The position numbers were made by a program, and so were the translations under genes. Below the pieces are notes generated by a model, which had not been told where the DNA came from, ran no database searches, and saw only the letters and a list, made by a program, of their open reading frames with translations. Shown here in pieces: positions 21,463-33,013 of a stretch of 64,000 bases of DNA; the stretch's first letter is position 1; each line of letters starts with the position of its first letter. Source of the stretch: Rhodocollybia butyracea (taxonomy: Eukaryota; Basidiomycota; Agaricomycetes; Agaricales; Omphalotaceae); NCBI GenBank assembly GCA_015501585.1, contig JADNRY010000166.1, positions 1-64,000 on the forward strand. Reading direction: 5' to 3'.

Positions 21463-23023
21463 TCACGCAAACGACATCAATACCGGTGCTCCCATCTTAC
21501 GCATATTCCCCATCTGCCACCACTGACTCGCCCTAATCTCCTTCTCGCTCAAATACATCGCCTCCAGCTCCCTCCCCTCATAAAACTTGTACACTCCCTT
21601 CAACCTCGCAGCATAAAACAACACCTTCTCCACATCCTGCAGAAACGCATACACATTCACCAGCTGATGCACGGTGGTCTTGTACTGCTCGGTCCCCTGC
21701 TGCCCCTCCTCCTCGAGTTCCTGAAAACGCGTCAAGGCAGGTTGGATCCACGCGTCTGTGGGAGTGCCTGGAGGAGGTTTCTGGAAGGGAGGTGTGAGCA
21801 CGATGATGTCGTTGGCGAATTTGGCACGGCGGGCGTCTCCGACTTGGGAACGGGCGGGATCGAAGCAGGAAAGGCCGGTCTCGGTGCAGATGCAGGAGTC
21901 TATACCGTAAGGCGCGAGAGATGCAGCGCGTTTAGCGGCGGGTGCGAGGGTTGTGCAGTAGGAGATGGTGATTTCGGTGTTGGGGGGATGTCGCGGACGG
22001 CGAGGAGCTGGACGGAGAAGGAATCGGGATGCCAGCTGAAGAGGGTGTTGGGGCCGCAGCTGTAAATGCGATGCGGTGAGACGAGACGGGGGAAATAGCT
22101 GGACGGGGCTTACCTGTGATTAGCACGCGAAATGTCTTTGCAAATCGCAGAATAGTGACCTTCCAAAGCTTGAATACCATTCGTTCTGATGCGTCTGCGC
22201 TATTATTTTAGTAAGGAGTTTAACTCTGAGTCGGGTGGAAACATACCCGGTTAGTTCATCTGAAAATAAGATTAAGAATTTTCAACAATGGACAGGCGAA
22301 GAAGACGTACCACTTCCATCATGCTCATGACTATTCGCGAGTGCCATAAATTCTTCTTTATTCTCGGCTGGCATTCGGTCAAACGCCACCTTCACCAGCT
22401 TCCCCCACTCGTGCAAGAATACCTGCCTCTGCTGCTCAGGCGTATACTTAGCCACGCTTTCCGCAATGGGAACAACTGAAAAAGCTTTGACGACGAGCAT
22501 CGGTCTCTCATCCACGACGAGGTCTCCAGCGCGTATAAGACGCGTCGTAAAGAGGCCCAAACCTTTTCGGCCCGGTTGTTCAAGTGCTTTGACACAATAC
22601 GCTTTACCGCCCGTTGGAGGCAATGGGAGGCGAGGAAAGCCGGGGGTGCTGTAGAGTTTGCGTTTGAGGGATCCAGTCATGAAGCATTCAGCATAGCCAC
22701 CGGGAATGTCGCTGGGTTTGTCGTCGTAGCCGCGGGAAGGGATGCAAGTGAAGACAGAGACATTCTCATCGTAGTCGAGGGTATCCGCAGAATATTCTTC
22801 GAGTGTTTTCTCGAGTTCGTCAAACTGGGGCTTGTAATCTTTGGGTACGCCTGTTGTGCTCGTCGTCAACGTTGATTGTATGGAGTGGCGTTTACTTACC
22901 TGCTTCTGGCACAACGCCATGGCTGAGTTTGATCACCTTGGGGACTACAGGTGCTTTCGAGTCTGGGACTGCTTTGTTAATTCGCTCCTTTGCTTTCGAG
23001 GTGGTGAGGAAACCGCGCTTCAT
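21463..23023 (-). CDS. SET-domain protein (putative lysine methyltransferase family), one frameshift
   Basis: Exons on the minus strand: 23023-22900, 22850-22311, 22259-22247, 22185-22114, 22059-21463. The N-terminus is Lys-rich. SET motifs follow: GRKGLGLFTTRLIRAGDLV (cofactor-binding N-SET), LVKVAFDRM, then across two short exons NGIQALEG...RANHSCGPN (the NHSCxPN motif) and, in the last exon, ITISYC (the C-terminal YC). Cys residues after it (DSCICTE, SCFDP) could form the post-SET zinc site. In the last exon one base is missing in a C6 run near 21985: the NHSCGPN and ITISYC segments are in different frames. The 13-nt and 72-nt exons are supported by frame and motif continuity. Substrate unknown; many basidiomycete proteins of this type may act on non-histone targets. 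Confidence 0.8.
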
Positions 23024-23537
23024 GATGGTGGGTCGAGAAAGAAAGGGAGAACAATGGCGGTGGTTTTTTTCAACTTTAGGTAATAGAAGCCCTTTGTCCG
23101 CTGATTGATCCCGTGGTCGGCTACTAGTACTCATCGATAAGAAACTGAGGATCAGATAGCGAAGTAGATTTACTTAAAGCCAGGGTATTACTATATGTGC
23201 GCCAAAATTTTGAAACAAATTTTGCGAGTTTGTGAGTTTCGTGTAGATGTACCGCGGCCTTCGGACAATAGGAACTTAATTACGGTGTGCTGCACTCTTT
23301 TACGCTGTAAACTCGATCTATATCGCTCTCATCCAGAATGAACGGATAAAAGCATAGCAATCTTACCACCTCTCTCCACAGACCAGTTTCATTTCACCGT
23401 CAAGCCGCCAGCTCGATCAAAGCGTTCGTTATCAATAGCCCATATCAAACAATAATTCAAATGAACTCTTTGTATTGATATACCTAAACACTAGTCCCCA
23501 AAATGGCAAAAATAGGATGGTCGAACACCGAGCCAAC

Positions 23538-24205
23538 TTAGCAAGAAATACTGCTCCCGTCAAAAATATCTATCCACGATGTAACGTCTTCGTTTTCTTC
23601 GAAGGTTTCGTCAGTCCATGCGTACTACAAAAGATGGCAATAGCATCAGTGGCCGTACAAAGTATCAAATACTTTCCTCCTCGGTGACATACCGTCAACA
23701 CATTATCAACAGTCACTTCTTTGAACACGCCATTTTGGGGGAATGCGCCGTTGGGGGATCCCATCTACGCAATTAAGGATTCAAAGTACATTGCGAGATG
23801 TAGAGAAAAAAAACTTACAGTAGTAACAAACGCCCCATCTCCAGGAACAAGGCTCGTAATCGAGGATCCTCCAGGCAACGTACCCACATCCCCAGCCTCC
23901 ACCCACTCAATCAAGAACGTCTCGGGGCCAGTACTCCCTTCCAAAGGAATCATCGCGGCTACAAGCCCGGGGAACGGGCACACCTGTGTAACGACACCCG
24001 AAGTAGCGTCATACGTGGCACTCAAGGTGCTCGTACCATCAGCGAATACCATGGAATACCCGAAAGTGGATGGCTGGAGCGTGAAGACGCCGGTGGATTT
24101 CCCGAATGGAGAAGTGGAGTTCCATGAGAGGCCTAGGATATCCTGCGCGTATACAGCTGATAGTGCGGAGGCCGAGAGGATGAATGTGAAGGGAAGTTTG
24201 AACAT
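23538..24205 (-). CDS. Small secreted protein, unknown function
   Basis: Exons on the minus strand 24205-23819, 23764-23693, 23624-23538 (181 aa). A signal peptide is clear (MFKLPFTFILSASALSAVYA, cleavage after Ala). The mature part is Gly/Ser/Thr-rich with a single internal Cys and a last Cys at the C-terminus, and a beta-rich pattern around a W(N/T)S start. Introns of 54 and 68 bp have GTAAGT/GTATGT donors. I do not recognise a named family; many agaric genomes have families of such proteins. A decayed copy of the first exon is at about 26570-26740. It lies tail-side of the first alcohol dehydrogenase, same strand. Confidence 0.75.
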
Positions 24206-24541
24206 TACGAGTTGCAGGTATCGAGTTACTGGGTAAGAGAGGACTGTTGTTGCTTGGGTGGGTAGGAAGGAAAATATGAGGGGAGATGGAGAGCCTTGTG
24301 CAAGTTGTGAGGCTTTAGTAAGGGATTGGGGTCACAGCCTCTCATACAAATGATAGTGATCATTAGGCCTTACTTTGCCGTTGATAGAACGGAGAACGGT
24401 TTATCTTTCAATGTACTCAATCCGCTTGCTTAAACTTTCAAGCTTCAAGCCGCAATATCAAGAACAGAAAAAAAACTGAATCAATTTTTGTACACACGCT
24501 CCGGTCAGGGAACAGAATAACTGTGTTCTATGTCTTCAAAC

Positions 24542-25780
24542 TTAATCTTTGAAAAGAACCGCACGATAACGCATCTTTCCCTCCTTCAGCTTCTCCAACG
24601 CGGCATTAGCCCCTTCAAGCGTCATGGGGAACTTCTCCACGACAACATGAATACCGTTGCGGGCGGCAAAGTCCAAAGCCTTGATTCTACAAATGTGTGG
24701 AATGTTAGCATCGGTGATTCAGGATTTCGGTAACAAGAAGACAGAGAATAGGAAGAAACGGAATTGAAACGGGTAAAATTGACTCACTGCATGAACCGCG
24801 ACGCAATGATAGACCCCGAAACCTGCATTCCATTCAAAACCGTAGGTCCATACGGCACCGTAAGATCCCCACCCCCAACACTAAGCGGAATAACCATCGC
24901 CTGCTTGCTCAAAAAGGGATAAAACAGCGATAAATCCACTTTTGCGGAAGAGGAAATGATGAGTCTGTCGATCGGTTTGGTGATTCCGAGGGTAGTGTAA
25001 TCTGCTACGCCTTTCGTCGCGTAGAACTCGTTCGCGCCGAGCTGGAGGGCTTCGGCGCGTTTGGATTCGGAAGCGGAGAAGACGACGACGTCGGCTCCCA
25101 TTTTGGAGGCGAATTGGATGGCGAGGTGGCCGAGACCGCCGATCCCGACGATCCCGACGCGGTGGTAGGGCTTGACGTGGTTAATGAGGGGTGTCCATAC
25201 GGTGGAACCACCGCCTATTAAAAAATAGTCGAATTATATTATATATAAGCAAAATAGCCGAGCTGAGTACGACTTACACATAAGCGGAGCCGCATCTTCA
25301 GAACTCATACCCTCAGGAACTTTGAAGAGCCACTGTTCTTTGCGCACGGTGATGGTTTCGAGAGACCCAACGTCAAAGTCCGCCTCGCCAAAGAACTGTT
25401 TATCGGCGCAAAAATTGTCTTCCCCGCGCAAACACGGGTCGCAACGTTGGCATGTCTTGTTTGAGTAGCCCCATCCTACTCTGTCGCCAGGTTTAACGGA
25501 GGAAACGCTGGACCCGATGCTCTGAACGATACCGACGCCTAGGGGGGTGATTGTTAGTGTATTGGGAGTAGTAGAGTAGTACAGAATACTATAAGTTAAA
25601 TGCTATACCTTCATGTCCGAGCACCATGTCCGTCGTACTGTAATGGACATCGGTGTAGCAAAGCCCGCTATGGGTGATTTTAATAGCGATCTCGTCAGCA
25701 TCAAGCCCAGGATGCACGAATGCTTTCTGGACGATTTTTCCGGACGGAGATCCGCGAAGTTGGATGGATTCAAATCCCAT
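24542..25780 (-). CDS. Zinc-dependent alcohol dehydrogenase, NADP type (copy 1)
   Basis: Exons on the minus strand 25780-25609, 25538-25278, 25214-24788, 24686-24542 (334 aa). MDR architecture: catalytic zinc residues Cys in GLCYTDVHYS and His-Glu in LGHEG; structural zinc loop CQRCDPCLRGEDNFC with four Cys; nucleotide site GIGGLGHLAIQFA followed by FSASESKR. The Ser after the second strand favours NADP(H), as in cinnamyl-alcohol-dehydrogenase-like/Adh6-like enzymes that reduce aromatic and branched aldehydes. It ends with the usual FPM(T/S)L...A...L..GKMRYRAVL helix. All four exons stay in frame with no damage. Copy 2 at 33014-34232 has identical exon lengths. Confidence 0.93.
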
Positions 25781-25844
25781 TGCGATTGTAGAGATAAAGC
25801 AGGGTGGTGATGGTTTGTGCTGGGAAGTGAAAAACTGTCGTTGG

Positions 25845-25852
25845 TTTATATA
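25845..25852 (-). promoter_or_regulatory. Probable TATA box of alcohol dehydrogenase copy 1
   Basis: TATATAAA on the minus strand about 65 bp upstream of the ATG at 25780; a TATAAA lies at the matching place in copy 2. Confidence 0.55.
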
Positions 25853-25859
25853 TCCGTTA

Positions 25860-26400
25860 CTTTGAATGTCTCAGTTCATGGTTGGTAAGAACTTGCTTGC
25901 TAACCGATTTGAGAATATGATTTGAGAATATTCGGGAATATTCACCGGTGAATGTATTACGAATCCTAGATAGATAGATGGATGTCTCCGAAATCCCCCG
26001 TTCACACAAAACCTTGGAAAATTCTAGTCGTATCGCAGCTGAAGAAGAAAAGATGAATAAGCCCATGCTTATCGCGCTACAGGACTTATTTTTTGGCCAG
26101 GTACAGTCATTCTCGCCTCTTTCAATGGTCCTTGTTTGTTTGTAGCGATTTGCTGGAGAAGCACCGCGAGAAAAGGAGACTTGGGTCTTGCTACTTAAGG
26201 ACAATAGATTATCAAGTCAAAACGATCTTGCATATACTCTTGCGGGTCTTGGGAGATCAGTGACTCGGCACTGTCATTGACGGTGAAGAAGGCTGCAGAG
26301 CGAACTGGTAAGAAGAAAACGAAGAAAACATGACGCTTAACACGTGGTATGGTCTCGTGAGCTTGGCCGGCGCTTATGTATACGCGGCTGTTCCCGTGCC
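25860..26400 (-). other. Duplicated upstream region of the alcohol dehydrogenase
   Basis: Similar to 34300-34780 upstream of copy 2, including GGTTGGTAAGAACTTG, the AAGATGAATAAGCCCATGCTTATCG segment and TTGGCCGGCGCTTATGT near the far end. The duplication therefore carried several hundred bp of promoter. No other gene seen here. Confidence 0.65.
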
Positions 26401-26439
26401 CGCTAGATAGCGGAGCTGCGTAATCTACTTATCACTACT

Positions 26440-26745
26440 ACTCCTTGCTAGCCGAGAATATTCTCTCAGTCTGGTAGGAGAATGTATTACGACTCCTATA
26501 GGTATCTCCGAAATACGCCGTTCACACAAAAGAAAATCCTACCAAGCCTACCCATGTCACAGAACCCTGGGCTCGATCAGCCAACACCATCGAATACCGA
26601 ATGCGGATGGCTGAAGCGTGAAAACGCTGGTGGAGTCCGAATGGAGAGGTAGAGCTCCATGAGAGGCCTACGTGTATGCTGCCGATAGTGCGGAGGCCGA
26701 GATGATGAATGTGAAGAGAAGTTTGAACATTACGCGTACACGGTC
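26440..26745 (-). pseudogene. Remnant of a duplicated dehydrogenase promoter plus secreted-protein gene
   Basis: 26455-26530 resembles the dehydrogenase upstream region (GAGAATATTC, GTATTACGA.TCCTA, CCGTTCACACAAAA). 26570-26740 resembles the start of the secreted-protein gene (23538-24205), including the ATG region AACATTACG and the GCCGATAGTGCGGAGGCCGAG segment. Frames are broken. It is the scar of an earlier duplication of the block. Confidence 0.65.
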
Positions 26746-27101
26746 ACAGGCCGCGTCACGAGTACATGAATACCGTAGAGTGAGAGAGACCATGACGAGT
26801 CGTCATGGTTTGTGTTCAATTTTGAATTACCAAAGTAAAGAAGTGAAGAGATGAACCATATGACGAAGTTCGGTCGATGGGTTTTGGTGATTCAATTTTA
26901 GTGTAATCTTCCCCACCACAAGGTTAAAAGGAAGAAGTAATAGATAGGTTCAAAGATTAGGTAATAAATGTGTTTCTACTTTTATACAAGTCAATTCAAG
27001 ATAAAGTGTATTAGAAGGCAGTCACTACAGCAAGAATATACAACAATTCAAGGGCTGGGGTGAAAAGTGCTGCAAGCAATAAAGAAGTACTAGTAGATGG
27101 C

Positions 27102-29365
27102 TCAATCAAGGGTGTTCCTTTCCCCATTAACCTGATACGCAAAGACCACTGCAACAACAATGCACACTGCCATTGACCATATAAACCCTCCTATCCAGAT
27201 ACCACCAGCAGCGTTTCTGAGATCAGATGCGCTCTTAAATACTGCTGTCCATCCATGCTCGTGGAACTGAAATGCATCTGTTTGACACCAACAGTTTTGA
27301 AATGCTCCAATATCTTCCATGACACTAGATGCAATGAGCCATCCTGCATTGACGATGGCAATAGCCTTTCCCGTGAGGCGTGTGATCACCGCCAGTCTAC
27401 CCAGACCACGGGTGCTTTGTGTATCCGGCTGAGTCTCTAATCTTTGCATGATTTTATGCGAGACAAGGTTGGAAAAAACTAGCATGAGCCAGGAGACGGT
27501 GGCAGCTATGCCGTAGATGAGATAGCTCCCAGAACGGCAACCAAGTCCAATAGCTGGGGTTCTGTAAGCCACAAAGATAGCGGCCCCAGTGGTGCCCCAT
27601 TGGAGAAACAATGCAACAAGGGCAGCTTGAAGCATATGATGAATCACCTGGGGATGTTTCCGAAGAGTAGAAAATGGCATGAAAGCTTTCAGGTCTTGTT
27701 CCAAACAACATAAGGCGGCAGCATCGTGTGTCGTTAATGGTTGAACCATATCAATAGTCTGCAGGCTGGCGACTGCGCTATTGAACCCTGCGTGTACATG
27801 TCCAGCGAATGTAAACCAAGTGAGGATTCGAGCGTAGTTGAAGACTGGACCCTCCGTTCGCTCATCCCCTCGTACATCGAATCCCCACCATGTGAGAGGA
27901 GGATATTGATGGATGGTGCAGATCATTTGATAAAGGCGCGGTAAGCTCTGGCCCAGCACCAGCTAAAGTCCCAGGATTTTGAGATGGGATATTATGACTA
28001 GGCTTATGAGATTGTGTATCTCGATCTATGCTTTGCACGCTGCCCGTGCTTGTTGTTGGAGAGGGTTCCTGTGACACCGGACTGACGCCGCCCATGTGCC
28101 TTGTGTTCAAAAAAGGTGCCTGTAGCTGAGCACCAGTGGCGGACCCATGGTGGCGATCAGTTGGTAAAAGAGGAGCGGTATTTTCGCTCATGCCATTACT
28201 AGGATGGTCATCTCTACTTCCCGTGTTAATTAAAACCGGAAAGTCGCACTCGGGCGGAAGCCTATCTGAGCCGTGAGTTCAGTGTTGCCAGCAATGTTGC
28301 GTGATGGAATGAATTTGTGGTCCGTCAGAGCCTTCTTGATAGTTCCAACCTTGCACTGTGATCCTACGCGAACATAACTGGAACATATAAGCCCCTAAAC
28401 AGAGCTGTATGAATGGAAACTTACCCAAAAACAATAGGAAACCTGCAAACCGTGACATATGATGAGTCACTGATAATTGGAAGTGAGAAAGACTTACATC
28501 CAACTCCAGACAGTGCTAGATGCGAATTGAAGGCCGACTTCTGGATTTCCAAGCGACTCTTGAACAGCCGCTATAAATGAAATTAAGTAGGCCAAAAATG
28601 CCAATAAAACTGTGAGCTGATTTTCAGTATAAAAAACTTGAACGGGAGCTCGCAGGTTATACCTTGTGCTAGGAATGACTGGGTGAAGCCACGGCGTGTG
28701 TTGCGAAGATCTTTTTCAGCGGCTATCCAAAATTTCTGTTGACCATTATTGTCATCCAGAATGATGAGATTGGCTAGTTCACCCCCCCTCTGATTCGCAC
28801 GCATTGGGCATTGCTGAGTCTCCTGCAGGATAAACGCGGCTGCATCAATCCTTTCGATCATATAATGGAAACGTGAATTATTCTGGGCCTTGGCTCGGAT
28901 CTCTTTGAATGTAGTGGAGGTATAGCGTCGATTAAAAGCTGTGAGGGCAATAGAATACGCCGCCAACGCCGGACTTCCAATAGACAAACAAGCACTCATT
29001 AAATTCATGGAACCATTGGATTCGAAGGGTAGCTGGGCTATTAGCGCAAGCCATGGAAGCAGCCAAGTTGTGAGGGTGATTGCTGAGGAAGTGAAATCTA
29101 CGCTCTTTTCACACATTAAATGTGACGTCCTTCAAAGACTGATGAGTGTTATGCTTACTTGTCTGAGTACACCACTCCCGCAGTTTGCCTGACAAGCCTT
29201 AGTTGATATTCCCCAGACGTCGGCGGGAAGGCTGCCATTGGCAAAGCATGTAGGAAAAATGGGCTCGCCAAGAACATTGACAAGGCCGTCAGATGTGCAA
29301 TTGAACTTTGAGGCGCATGCTGTTTGCCAGTCAGGCACATTCACAGTGCTTAGGGAGATACCCAT
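27102..29365 (-). CDS. Multi-pass membrane protein of an Agaricomycete family, gene model partly unresolved
   Basis: Supported exons on the minus strand: 29365-29159 (N-glycosylated, Cys-containing, WGISTKACQANCGSG), 29104-28663 (TTWLLPWLALIAQLPFE helix, then ALTAFNRRYTS), 28609 onward (FLAYLISFIAAVQESLG helix, VWSWM/FPIVFGYVRVGSQ after two short introns), and the C-terminal frame 27959-27102. That frame has EGPVFNYARILTW, four to five helices and WIGGFIWSMAVCIVVAVVFAYQ. Between 28300 and 27960 the reading moves through a Ser/Thr/Pro-rich frame (28191 on) and the joins are not clear; either small introns or one or two frameshifts are needed. A further exon upstream (29660-29520, YWPCFLADFVPL) is possible. 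Function unknown; plasma-membrane location is inferred from the helices. Confidence 0.7.
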
Positions 29366-29820
29366 AGTTGTTGAAAAGAAGTAGAACAGGTAAAATGGCA
29401 AGAAAAAACTGGGTACCCAATTTATGTTATGGAGACTATTTACAAACACGTGACAAAAGTCCTCTCTTTCGCCACGACCTGTAATCGGGTGCGGGAGGAA
29501 AGATCCGTATACTCACCTTGCCCTGGGTAATAGCCATTAGAGGAACAAAGTCAGCGAGAAAACAAGGCCAGTAACTGAAAGAAAAGCTCTGAGGCTCTGC
29601 AGAGTGCCGCACAGGGACCCTTTGCAGACCTTGGAATTGTTTCAGTCTAACCTCTGTCATTCCTGGCTAGGAAGGAAGGAAGGAAGGAGGTCAGTTACTC
29701 GGCACGGTCCAAGATCTGAACGCCGGGGCAGCCAAAGTTTTTTTTATGGGTACCTTTATGATTTAAAGATTCTTTCTTGTACTTAGTTTGGTGACCACAT
29801 CAGCTGCGGACTGTATAATT

Positions 29821-29985
29821 CCAAGTCTTACACCCAAGTCTCAAGTCTTGACTCAAGTCTCAAGTCTTACGTCAAGTCTCAAGTCTAAGTAAATTACAAG
29901 TCTTATTCAAGTCTCAAATGAACCAACTCAAGTCTCGAAAATGGTCAAGTCTGACTCAAGTCGCAAAACGCAAGTCTTGTGCAAA
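29821..29985 (+). repeat. Left subterminal CAAGTCT array
   Basis: More than ten close copies of CAAGTCT/TCAAGTC with irregular spacing in about 165 bp. Confidence 0.8.
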
Positions 29986-30564
29986 TGAGTGCACCCTCAA
30001 TGTTTGCCAAAACCGTTATCATCGGTTGCCGATGACAACGGGAATCCATTCATTTACCGTTGTGCGCTATATTTGAATTCAATGTGAACTAATCAATACC
30101 ATCAATTAGCTACCCATTGTGTCCAATGGATTGCCCAAGTCGATACTCAACGGTTTCAAGTCCCGACCTTCTGTAATACATAATAGACTAATGTTAAGCT
30201 GTTCCATCTTCATGAGAAGAAGGATGCATGTTTGTTCTTTATTGGTGCATGAGGCGCATGTTCCGTAATAAAATGCTGTGATGCGCCTCCAGTCGGACTT
30301 CGAAATTTGAGACTTGTGGTGTAGGGTCACCTCTCCGAAACGGAATGATCACTATCAATTGGTATAAGGGCTCGACTAGTGTTCTGGATGAAATCCCCGT
30401 TCCTATCCTTGACTATCTTTCTGTTATCAAGTCTTTCAGCATGCAGCACGTTGTGAGGTTCCTCAATTTGTTGAACAGTTGTAGCATTAATTTCTTACTG
30501 TATTGCTGGCTAGAAATGAGTTGGCAAGAAGTGTGCCCGTAAAATTCGAGACTTTCTTTCAGGT

Positions 30565-31098
30565 TATATATCTGATAATGACCCGGACAAACCACCGGCA
30601 CCAAATATCCCAAGCACAGCTGTTGCTCAACCAGGTGCCAAGTTTCTTCCTGTCTTTGATGCATATGGTATGTGTAATCTGTAATGTACATGGTGATTGT
30701 GCTTTGAATTTTGCAGGCAATATCATTGGGTCTCACCTGATTTCTGCAACTACTCAACCAATAAATACTGGCATAACTCAACAACCAGGCTCAACTGTAA
30801 AGCCTCAGCACTGGACTGATGTTCCTATTGCAGATATGTCATGGCCAGCCAAACCTACTTCATTTGTCCCAGTGCAACCTCAACCTCATTCTGGACTCAT
30901 TTTGATGAAGGGGTGATTGTAACCTCAGTTGAGCTCCTCAATGAAGGCCACTGGCCAGCTTGGCCTAATCATCCTTTTACTGTGGATGTCCCACACCAGT
31001 ATTATGAGCATAATAAGAAACTACAGGTCCTATGGTGTGCCTACAGCACCCAGGTCAAAGAAGGGCTCTGGGTCAAGAAAGTAAAGATGATTATTTGA
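30565..31098 (+). pseudogene. Spliced gene fragment inside the CAAGTCT element, unknown function
   Basis: A frame beginning just after a TTTCAG acceptor near 30562 encodes a Pro-rich, hydrophilic segment to FDAYG. It then joins across an intron (about 30667-30717, GTATGT...TTGCAG) to NIIGSHLISATTQ... and stops near 30916. A second frame from about 30890 to 31098 continues with EGVIVTSVELLNEG and YYEHNKKLQVLWCAY, suggesting one frameshift. No domain recognised. It may be the element's own decayed gene or a captured host fragment. Confidence 0.4.
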
Positions 31099-31394
31099 AA
31101 CTTGTAGCTACAGAGCTACCAATTGTCTGTAGGTAGGCAATTGGTTTCTACATCTACCTACGGACTTTAATATTATAATACTCATGTAACTCCACTATTT
31201 ATATCAAGCAGTAAAGTACTTGGGAATGTTTTAAGCAAGATTTGTACTGGTTCAAGTTTTCAAACCTACAATGATATGGAGAAGGCATATACTCCACCTG
31301 TTGAAAACCACTGTATAGAGCTAAGTGTGTACTCACGCATCACCTTGGCTTGTGAACAATGTGACAGCCAAGGTGAAGAATGACAGTAGTGCAA

Positions 31395-32250
31395 GACTTG
31401 AGTAAGACTTGAGCACAACGTGAGAAGACTTGAGAGATAGTTTGACCAAGACTTGGGTGAGACTTGACCAAGACTTGACTTAGACTTGACTTAGACTCAA
31501 AGACTTGACCAAGACTGTTGTAGTTCGCCGAGCCGATGATGACATCATGTCAATCCGGCACTGATACTCTTCCGATATAGCTTACTGATGTACTTACCAA
31601 GCTACTTACTAACACTTACAGAGAGTACCCGTACTGTAGTATATAAGGCCTGGTCCAAAGGCCAAGTAGTATATAGAGCAATAGAGCACTTGTACCTCCA
31701 ATCTCCTGAGGGAGCCTCACGGCTCCGAGTCCCACTGCGCCGGATACCTACGACAAAGACTTGAGTCGAGCTCAAGCCAGACTTGAGTAGACTTGAGTAG
31801 ACTTGAGTTGAGTGAATTAGACTTGGGTTGGCTAAATGCCAAGTCTAGCTAGACTTGACCAGACTTGTATGAAGTTTCCCAATATATGTCCTTAGTTCAA
31901 CATTAAAGTAGTATAGGTAAGATATTTTCATGGTGGTGTGTTGACTTAGACTTGTTTTTGATTGCCATCACTGTCCAACACCAATAATGTCAATTCGTTG
32001 TAAGAACATCATTATAGGAGCTCTAGTGTATGTTACTAATGTTAGTGTATGGTAGTATCATATTCAAGTCTTACTGAGCCGTATCTCAGCTATATATACC
32101 GTGCGAACTGCAATCAAACTCACATCAGTCACTTAGATGATCGATGTAAATGACAGCATTTACATTGATCAATACATTAGACTTGAGTACTTGAGTGATG
32201 TCAAGTCTGATTAGACTTGAGACTTGAGTCTAGACTTGGGCTAGACTTGG
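31395..32250 (-). repeat. Right subterminal CAAGTCT array (inverted), interrupted by a solo LTR
   Basis: About twenty copies of AGACTTG (complement CAAGTCT) on both sides of the LTR at 31516-31755. A 20-22 bp run around 31786-31808 repeats TAGACTTGAG. Confidence 0.8.
31516..31755. repeat. Solo LTR, 240 bp, with intact 5-bp target-site duplication
   Basis: Begins TGTTGTAG and ends CTACGACA (imperfect inverted ends, TG...CA). Flanked by AAGAC at 31511-31515 and 31756-31760. A TATA-like GTATATAAGG at about 31638 fits an LTR promoter on the plus strand. The insertion is inside the AGACTTG array and so is younger than the host element. Confidence 0.85.
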
Positions 32251-32274
32251 GATTCTATGTGCCGCATCAGCTGC

Positions 32275-33013
32275 ATTGATGATTGCCAACTTCAGTGAGC
32301 TTTTTTAAAATTAAGTATCTACATACGCCGAGAGCATGGCAACGTCGGTCCGTCATGCTTGTCTCGAGGGTCTCGCGGGTAACGACAATGAGTAGAATAC
32401 GAGGTTTCTCACAAAGGTTGGAGAGGAATGAGTGTATTGGCGGAAAATTCGGAAATCAAGATTCACCGATCCTTCCACGTAGTGCGCTAGCAAGGGCAGT
32501 AACATCGGGCCCGCAGTTCTGGGAGATGGTCATTGGTCAATGGTAAGAATTCCTGTCGAGATGGACTTATTCAATAATGAGGAGATACTTAGATTGATTG
32601 TCAACAGCTTGGCAGATGACCACCCTTCCTCTACTTCGCAGACCGATGCAGAAAATACTATTCTTCGTTGTCTACACTCTTCCTCCTCCCCAGCGCTACT
32701 TCCGAACCCGAACTCCCCTCTTAACTATTCTAATGCTTTGATGATACCGTTCGTCCCAAGGCTTGTGCAGAGGTGTTTGAACTTTGTACCAGCCTTCTGC
32801 TTCTACCAGTTTGTCAACCTGGAACCCGAGGATAAGGGAAGTCGAAGAGAAACAAAGAGTCTTGTTGTAACATGTAACTCAAGCGGCAATCTTAACCATC
32901 ACTTGCGCCTCGAACACTATTAACTAAGGGAAAAAATCGATCAATTTGGTAGCGTGCAGAACCGAGCGAATGTAGTATATAGATCTTCTAACTGACCAAC
33001 TCTTCAACCCATC
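32275..33013. other. Intergenic; short frames only
   Basis: Plus-strand frames at 32283-32546 and 32540-32923 have no motif, no signal peptide and poor codon context. I would not call them genes. Confidence 0.4.

Larger units (their letters stand above)
29808..32264. mobile_element. Putative non-autonomous DNA transposon with CAAGTCT-rich inverted ends (2.46 kb)
   Basis: The direct repeat CATCAGCTGC occurs at 29798-29807 and 32265-32274 and would be the target-site duplication (8-10 bp). The two ends are inverted relative to each other: the left end is packed with CAAGTCT (29821-29985) and the right with AGACTTG (31395-32250). The terminal ~40 bp align in opposite orientation (left CGGACTGTATAATTCCAAGT, right end reversed CGGCACATAGAATCCCAAGT). 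Dense subterminal repeats plus an 8-10 bp duplication recall hAT or Mutator-like elements, but no transposase was recognised. Confidence 0.6.
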
